Part shown: positions 59,586 to 64,000 of the stretch, one piece after another
How positions within the stretch are numbered: the first letter of the stretch is position 1
Layout of the letters: the number at the start of each line of letters is the position of its first letter
Origin: Croceivirga sp.
Lineage (GTDB): Bacteria > Bacteroidota > Bacteroidia > Flavobacteriales > Flavobacteriaceae
Assembly: GCA_028284935.1 (NCBI GenBank)
Contig: JANQQQ010000012.1
Coordinates: 496,001 to 560,000 of the forward strand
Direction of reading: 5' to 3'
Length of the DNA: 64,000 bases
The notes under the pieces: model-generated
The model's database searches: none
Told to the model about the DNA's origin: nothing
Seen by the model: the letters and a program-made list of their open reading frames with translations, nothing else
Made by a program: the position numbers and the translations under genes

Positions 59586-60347
59586 ATGCCTTCAATTGTA
59601 CTCTTGGGTACGGGAAATGTCGCCACCCATTTATTTCATGCTTTTCAAAAAGCCAAGGATGTAGAAATAGCACAGGTCTACGGACGAAGGAAGAAGGGCC
59701 TAAAGCATTTTCAGGCACTTGCAAGAATTACCAATGATACTTCCCAAATACTGGACGCTGATATTTATATTTTAGCCATCTCGGATACCTCCATTACCGA
59801 GGTGTCGCAGTCATTACGTTCCAAAAAGGGATTGGTGGTCCACACTTCAGGAAGCGTTGCTTTGGATGCCATAGCGACAGCACGAAGAGGTGTTTTTTAT
59901 CCCCTGCAGACCTTTACCAAAGGCAAAAAAGTCGATTTTTCCGAGGTACCTTTATGTATCGAAGCGCGAAATCCGGACGATTTCATCCTATTGAAGACGT
60001 TGGGCACATCCATTAGTAAAAAGGTTCATCAGATTTCCTCGTTGCAGCGTAAAAAAGTACACCTAAGTGCCGTTTTAGTGAACAATTTCACCAACCACTT
60101 ATTCCATTTGGCCCAAGAAATCTGTGTGGAAAATAACATTCCGTTTGATTTGTTGCACCCATTGATTTCTGAAACTGTGCACAAAATCCGACATTTGCCA
60201 CCTGTAGATGCCCAAACAGGGCCAGCGAGAAGACAAGATGCGGAAACCATGCAACTACATTTGGAGCAATTCGAAAATCCTTTGCATAAAAAAATATACC
60301 AACTTCTAAGCGAATCCATCAAAACTACTTATGAAAAAGAATTATAA
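59586..60347 (+). CDS. Rossmann-like / DUF2520 domain protein
   Basis: SIVLLGTGNVATHLFHAFQKA; DUF2520-like PSDV region LVNNFTNHLFHLAQEICVENNIPFDLLHPLISETVHKI…GPARRQD. Confidence 0.87.
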   Translation: MPSIVLLGTGNVATHLFHAFQKAKDVEIAQVYGRRKKGLKHFQALARITNDTSQILDADIYILAISDTSITEVSQSLRSKKGLVVHTSGSVALDAIATARRGVFYPLQTFTKGKKVDFSEVPLCIEARNPDDFILLKTLGTSISKKVHQISSLQRKKVHLSAVLVNNFTNHLFHLAQEICVENNIPFDLLHPLISETVHKIRHLPPVDAQTGPARRQDAETMQLHLEQFENPLHKKIYQLLSESIKTTYEKEL

Positions 60348-60858
60348 AGAGTACCTCAAGGATATTACCACCTTTATTTTCGATGTGGATGGCGTATTGA
60401 CCGATGGTTCCATTCTTGTCACCTCAAAAGGTGAAATGCTTCGCAAAATGAACGTTAAGGATGGCTATGCCTTAAAAACAGCCTTATTAAAGGGCTACAA
60501 CATTTGTATTATTACAGGGGGTAGCAACAAAGGGGTCAAAGATCGTCTGAAAGGTTTGGGTATTACGGATATTTATTTAGGAGCCCACCATAAAGAGGAA
60601 CCCTTGGATGAGTATTTGGATATACATAACATCAACCCTGATAATGTTTTATATATGGGGGATGATATGCCCGATATTCCACCTATGAAACGGGTGAAAT
60701 TGGCTACCTGTCCGCAAAATGCCATTATGGAAGTCAAAACTATTTGTGATTATGTCTCCCATAAAAACGGAGGGGAAGGCTGTGTTAGGGACATCATTGA
60801 GCAGGTCTTAAAGGTTAGGGGCGATTGGGATTCCAATTTTAGTGCTAAGAATGATTGA
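60331..60858 (+). CDS. KdsC-like HAD phosphatase (KDO-8-P phosphatase type)
   Basis: FIFDVDGVLTDGSILV, IITGGSNKGVKDRLKGLGI, YMGDDMPDIPPM. Confidence 0.9.
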   Translation: MKKNYKEYLKDITTFIFDVDGVLTDGSILVTSKGEMLRKMNVKDGYALKTALLKGYNICIITGGSNKGVKDRLKGLGITDIYLGAHHKEEPLDEYLDIHNINPDNVLYMGDDMPDIPPMKRVKLATCPQNAIMEVKTICDYVSHKNGGEGCVRDIIEQVLKVRGDWDSNFSAKND

Positions 60859-61444
60859 GAACCCGTTAGCAAAAAAGCTAAAATACCACAAAATCATCCT
60901 GGCATCAGGTTCCCCCAGAAGAAAAAAATTCTTTGAGGAATTGGGAATTAATTTTGAGATTAGGCTGAAACCAGTGAACGAAGTATATCCAAGAAACCTC
61001 AAGGCAAAGGAGATTTCAAACTACCTCGCAGGGCTGAAAGCCTCAGCCTTCGACAAAACCCTTCAGGATAACGAAATCCTTATTACCTCAGATACGGTTG
61101 TCTGGTGGAAAGGGGAATCCTTGGAAAAAGCGACTACAACGAAAGAGGCTTCGGATATGCTGAAAAAACTATCCGAGGACTGGCATGAAGTCATTACATC
61201 GGTCTGCTTTACCACCAGCAACGCACAAACCACATTGAGCTGCACCACCAAGGTTAAATTTAAATCCTTGACAGAAGAGGAAATCGGCTACTACGTTGAG
61301 ACCTTTAAACCCTTTGATAAAGCTGGGGCCTATGGCATTCAAGAATGGTTGGGAACCATTGCCATTGAAGAAATTCGAGGTTCTTACAACAATGTAGTGG
61401 GATTACCTACCCATCTAGTTTACAAAGTGTTAAATGAACTTTAA
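60842..61444 (+). CDS. Maf family nucleotide pyrophosphatase
   Basis: ILASGSPRRKKFFEELGINFEI, SDTVVWWKGESLEKA, KAGAYGIQEW. Confidence 0.93.
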   Translation: MLRMIENPLAKKLKYHKIILASGSPRRKKFFEELGINFEIRLKPVNEVYPRNLKAKEISNYLAGLKASAFDKTLQDNEILITSDTVVWWKGESLEKATTTKEASDMLKKLSEDWHEVITSVCFTTSNAQTTLSCTTKVKFKSLTEEEIGYYVETFKPFDKAGAYGIQEWLGTIAIEEIRGSYNNVVGLPTHLVYKVLNEL

Positions 61445-61537
61445 GAATTTCACAAAGTACTCCCATCATTTCGTTAAATAGTAAAAGGGAGAAGCTTATT
61501 ACGTCTACTTTTCCTATGAATTTCAAAATTTGAAAGC

Positions 61538-62359
61538 ATGAAAACATATCTCATGTTTTGTCTTTTGGTCATGCTCTACACCTGCGGAGGAGGTGGAGAA
61601 TCTTCAAACGAGGCCTCCAATAGTGCTTACGAACCATCAGTTGCAAGAATAAACGATTTCCAGGATTCAGAGGCGTTGCAAATCGATAATCGCAAAATGA
61701 TTTGGACCGGAAATATCGAAATTAAGGTCCAAAGTGTAGATGAGACGACTGCAAAAATCAATGAGCTATGTAAAAAATACAATGCCTTTGTTTCCAATAT
61801 GAATCTAAATAACACCAGTTATGAGCTCTCCAATAACCTTACCATTAGAGTAAGTAGCGAACACTTTTCTTCCCTTATGGAAGAGCTCAAAGGTCAAGGC
61901 GAGTTCATAAAAAACGTTTCCGTTTCTTCCAATGATGTAACAGAGCAATATATTGATGTTACCAGTAGGCTGAAAACAAAAAAGGAAGTGCGGGAACGCT
62001 ATGTCGATATCTTGAAAAACAAAACTGGAAAAATATCGGAAGTCCTTGAAGCTGAAGAAGCCATCCGCAAAATAACAGAAGAGATTGAAGCCAAGGAAGG
62101 ACAACTTCGGTATTTAGAGGATCAAATAAAGTACAGCACCATTAACCTGAGAATGTATGAGACCGTTAACTTTCGCAATGAGCCTGATTCCTATGAAAAA
62201 TCCTTTGGGAGCAAAAGTCTCCAAGCTTTGAAAAATGGATGGAGCATTGTAACCACTTTGGTTCTAGTATTAATCAACATCTGGCCCTTATTGCTGATAA
62301 TTGGAGTTTTCGTCTGGCAATGGAAGAGGATTCGAAAAAAGCTTAGCAGCAAAAAATAG
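61538..62359 (+). CDS. DUF4349 domain-containing lipoprotein
   Basis: Lipobox-like LYTCGGG; RKMIWTGNIEIKVQSVDETTAKINELCKKYNAFVSN; coiled coil; C-terminal TM. Confidence 0.82.
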   Translation: MKTYLMFCLLVMLYTCGGGGESSNEASNSAYEPSVARINDFQDSEALQIDNRKMIWTGNIEIKVQSVDETTAKINELCKKYNAFVSNMNLNNTSYELSNNLTIRVSSEHFSSLMEELKGQGEFIKNVSVSSNDVTEQYIDVTSRLKTKKEVRERYVDILKNKTGKISEVLEAEEAIRKITEEIEAKEGQLRYLEDQIKYSTINLRMYETVNFRNEPDSYEKSFGSKSLQALKNGWSIVTTLVLVLINIWPLLLIIGVFVWQWKRIRKKLSSKK

Positions 62360-62430
62360 TGTCTCGAACACCCATGCAGTTTATTGTTTTCGACCATTCC
62401 TTCCTTAACTTTACATTAAAATAGTTAGGA

Positions 62431-63390
62431 ATGAGAAAGTGGTTAAAATTTGAGTCGGGCATAGTTTTGTTTGCCTTGTTTATTGTTGGTGTTGAAGCAT
62501 GCGCAGAAAACAATAATTCGGGGAAGACCCTTGCAGTCAATACGGAAGCTGAAAATGAGTCGGCGAAAGAAAAGTTGCCAAAAAAACCCCTGTCTAAAGA
62601 ATTTAAATCCTATTGGTATGCGGGGGATGCGGAAATAACCTCCTACAAACTGGAACAGGCCCGTTATGGGGAGATTAGGGAAGGAAAAGCCGTATTGATT
62701 TATGTTACGGAACCGTTCTTACCGGACGTCCAAGTAAAAGCGGACGGAAGCAATCCTTCCAACATCCCGGTGTTAAAGTTGAACAAGACCAAAAAATATC
62801 TTACCGGCATATATCCCTATTCCATTATGAGTAGTACTTTCTATCCTGTTCATGACAACCAACATGCCCTAAAGACCAGTCTTTCCGTGCAGGAATGGTG
62901 CGGCCATGTATATTCCCAATTGAACAACAGGAAAACGTTTGAGTTTACCTCCCATAGCTATTTTGAAGGCGAAGCGGACCAAAAACTCGATTTGGATAAG
63001 GCCTTACTTGAAAACGAAATCTGGAACAAGGTTCGTATCAATCCCAATAGCCTGCCAAAAGGTGAGATTTCCATTATTCCCTCTTTGGAATATTTCCGGG
63101 TGCAACATCATGCAGTTCAAGCGTATGCTGCCATAGCAGCGCTACAAACAAAAGATGGCATAAGCACTTACACTATTGATTACAAGGACACAAAAAGAAA
63201 ACTAACCCTTACCTTTTCTTCGGAATTTCCATATGAAATTCAAAGTTGGGAGGAAGAGTTTATAAGTGGGTATGGGTCGAATGCAAAGACATTTGTTTCC
63301 AAGGGAACGAGGCTAAAAACTTTGAAAACACCCTACTGGAGACAAAACTCGAATAAATATGTAGGATTGAGGGACAGCTTGGCATTGTAA
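62431..63390 (+). CDS. Conserved flavobacterial lipoprotein of unknown function
   Basis: Lipobox-like GVEACAEN; KEFKSYWYAGDAEITSYKLEQARYGEIREGKAVLIYVTEPF. Similar proteins are often labelled 'septum formation inhibitor Maf', but no Maf signature is present. Confidence 0.7.
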   Translation: MRKWLKFESGIVLFALFIVGVEACAENNNSGKTLAVNTEAENESAKEKLPKKPLSKEFKSYWYAGDAEITSYKLEQARYGEIREGKAVLIYVTEPFLPDVQVKADGSNPSNIPVLKLNKTKKYLTGIYPYSIMSSTFYPVHDNQHALKTSLSVQEWCGHVYSQLNNRKTFEFTSHSYFEGEADQKLDLDKALLENEIWNKVRINPNSLPKGEISIIPSLEYFRVQHHAVQAYAAIAALQTKDGISTYTIDYKDTKRKLTLTFSSEFPYEIQSWEEEFISGYGSNAKTFVSKGTRLKTLKTPYWRQNSNKYVGLRDSLAL

Positions 63391-63393
63391 TTC

Positions 63394-63927
63394 ATGGAAG
63401 CCTTTTTACGTGATCATTCAAGTGAACTACTTGGTACCATAATTGCACTGGGTGTATTTTTGGTCACCCGGTTTCTTTCGGTGAAAACCATTAGAAGAAT
63501 TGGCCGAATCAGTGATATCAACCGCATTCGGACCCGACTTGTCATACGCTATGTAACCTTTGCACTAACGGTAATCCTAATCGTTGCCTTGATTCTTATT
63601 TGGGGAGTTAATATTCGAGAGCTTGGCCTCATTATTTCATCGGTATTTGCCGTTATCGGTGTAGCCCTATTTGCCACTTGGTCCATATTGAGCAACATTA
63701 CGGCAGGAATTATCCTATTCTTCTATTTTCCCTACAAAATTGGTGATAGAATCCGGATTCAGGATAAAGATTTCCCAGAAGAAGCGATAATCATGGATAT
63801 CCAATCCTTTACCGTTCACCTGTTAAAGGATGATGGTGAATTACTGACCTATCCAAATAACTTACTACTTCAAAAGGGAGTAGTACTTATAAAGAAACAA
63901 GCAGAAATCGAAGGTGGTTTGGGGTAG
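63394..63927 (+). CDS. Mechanosensitive ion channel family protein (MscS-like), short
   Basis: TM helices then FATWSILSNITAGIILFFYFPYKIGDRIRIQD typical of MscS. Confidence 0.88.
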   Translation: MEAFLRDHSSELLGTIIALGVFLVTRFLSVKTIRRIGRISDINRIRTRLVIRYVTFALTVILIVALILIWGVNIRELGLIISSVFAVIGVALFATWSILSNITAGIILFFYFPYKIGDRIRIQDKDFPEEAIIMDIQSFTVHLLKDDGELLTYPNNLLLQKGVVLIKKQAEIEGGLG

Positions 63928-64000
63928 ATGGCTTGCCTGTTAAAGAAGTTCTAAAAACCAATGCTCCGCAGGTAAACTTCCTATCTTTGGTTTTAACTAA

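Noticed and set aside
1-64000. CRISPR arrays, prophage, transposons, secretion-system or defence islands
   Set aside because: No repeat-spacer pattern, integrase, transposase, restriction enzyme or other defence signature seen on either strand.

Overview
This window looks like ordinary chromosomal DNA from a marine-type Flavobacteriaceae (Bacteroidota) genome. Coding density is high, TAnnTTTG-type -7 boxes are present, and SusC-like CarboxypepD_reg/plug domains are frequent. I saw no phage, transposase, integrase, CRISPR array or rRNA. Recognisable content: the C-terminal part of a TonB-type barrel protein, fumC, ettA, an acyl-CoA carboxylase carboxyltransferase, a same-strand array of secreted CarboxypepD_reg/plug-like proteins (9.2-18.0 kb), a menaquinone cluster (menE, CPBP protease, menC, menA, menD, menF, hotdog thioesterase) with no menB in the window and interrupted by a two-component pair, a trans-4-hydroxy-L-proline degradation operon with a divergent AraC regulator, tRNA-His, three consecutive TPR-histidine kinases, bshB1 next to a trans-sulfuration PLP enzyme, a MATE exporter, a fused ResB/CcsA cytochrome c biogenesis protein, and a DUF2520/KdsC-like/Maf operon. 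The least explained items are: (i) three tandem paralogues combining a SusC-like N-terminal domain, a plug, TPR-like repeats and a C-terminal beta domain but no beta-barrel; (ii) the three adjacent orphan TPR-histidine kinases; (iii) two candidate small RNAs, each a -7 box plus shared motif plus minus-strand terminator, between a LytTR regulator and its presumed kinase. All family calls come from reading the translations; no database search was possible.
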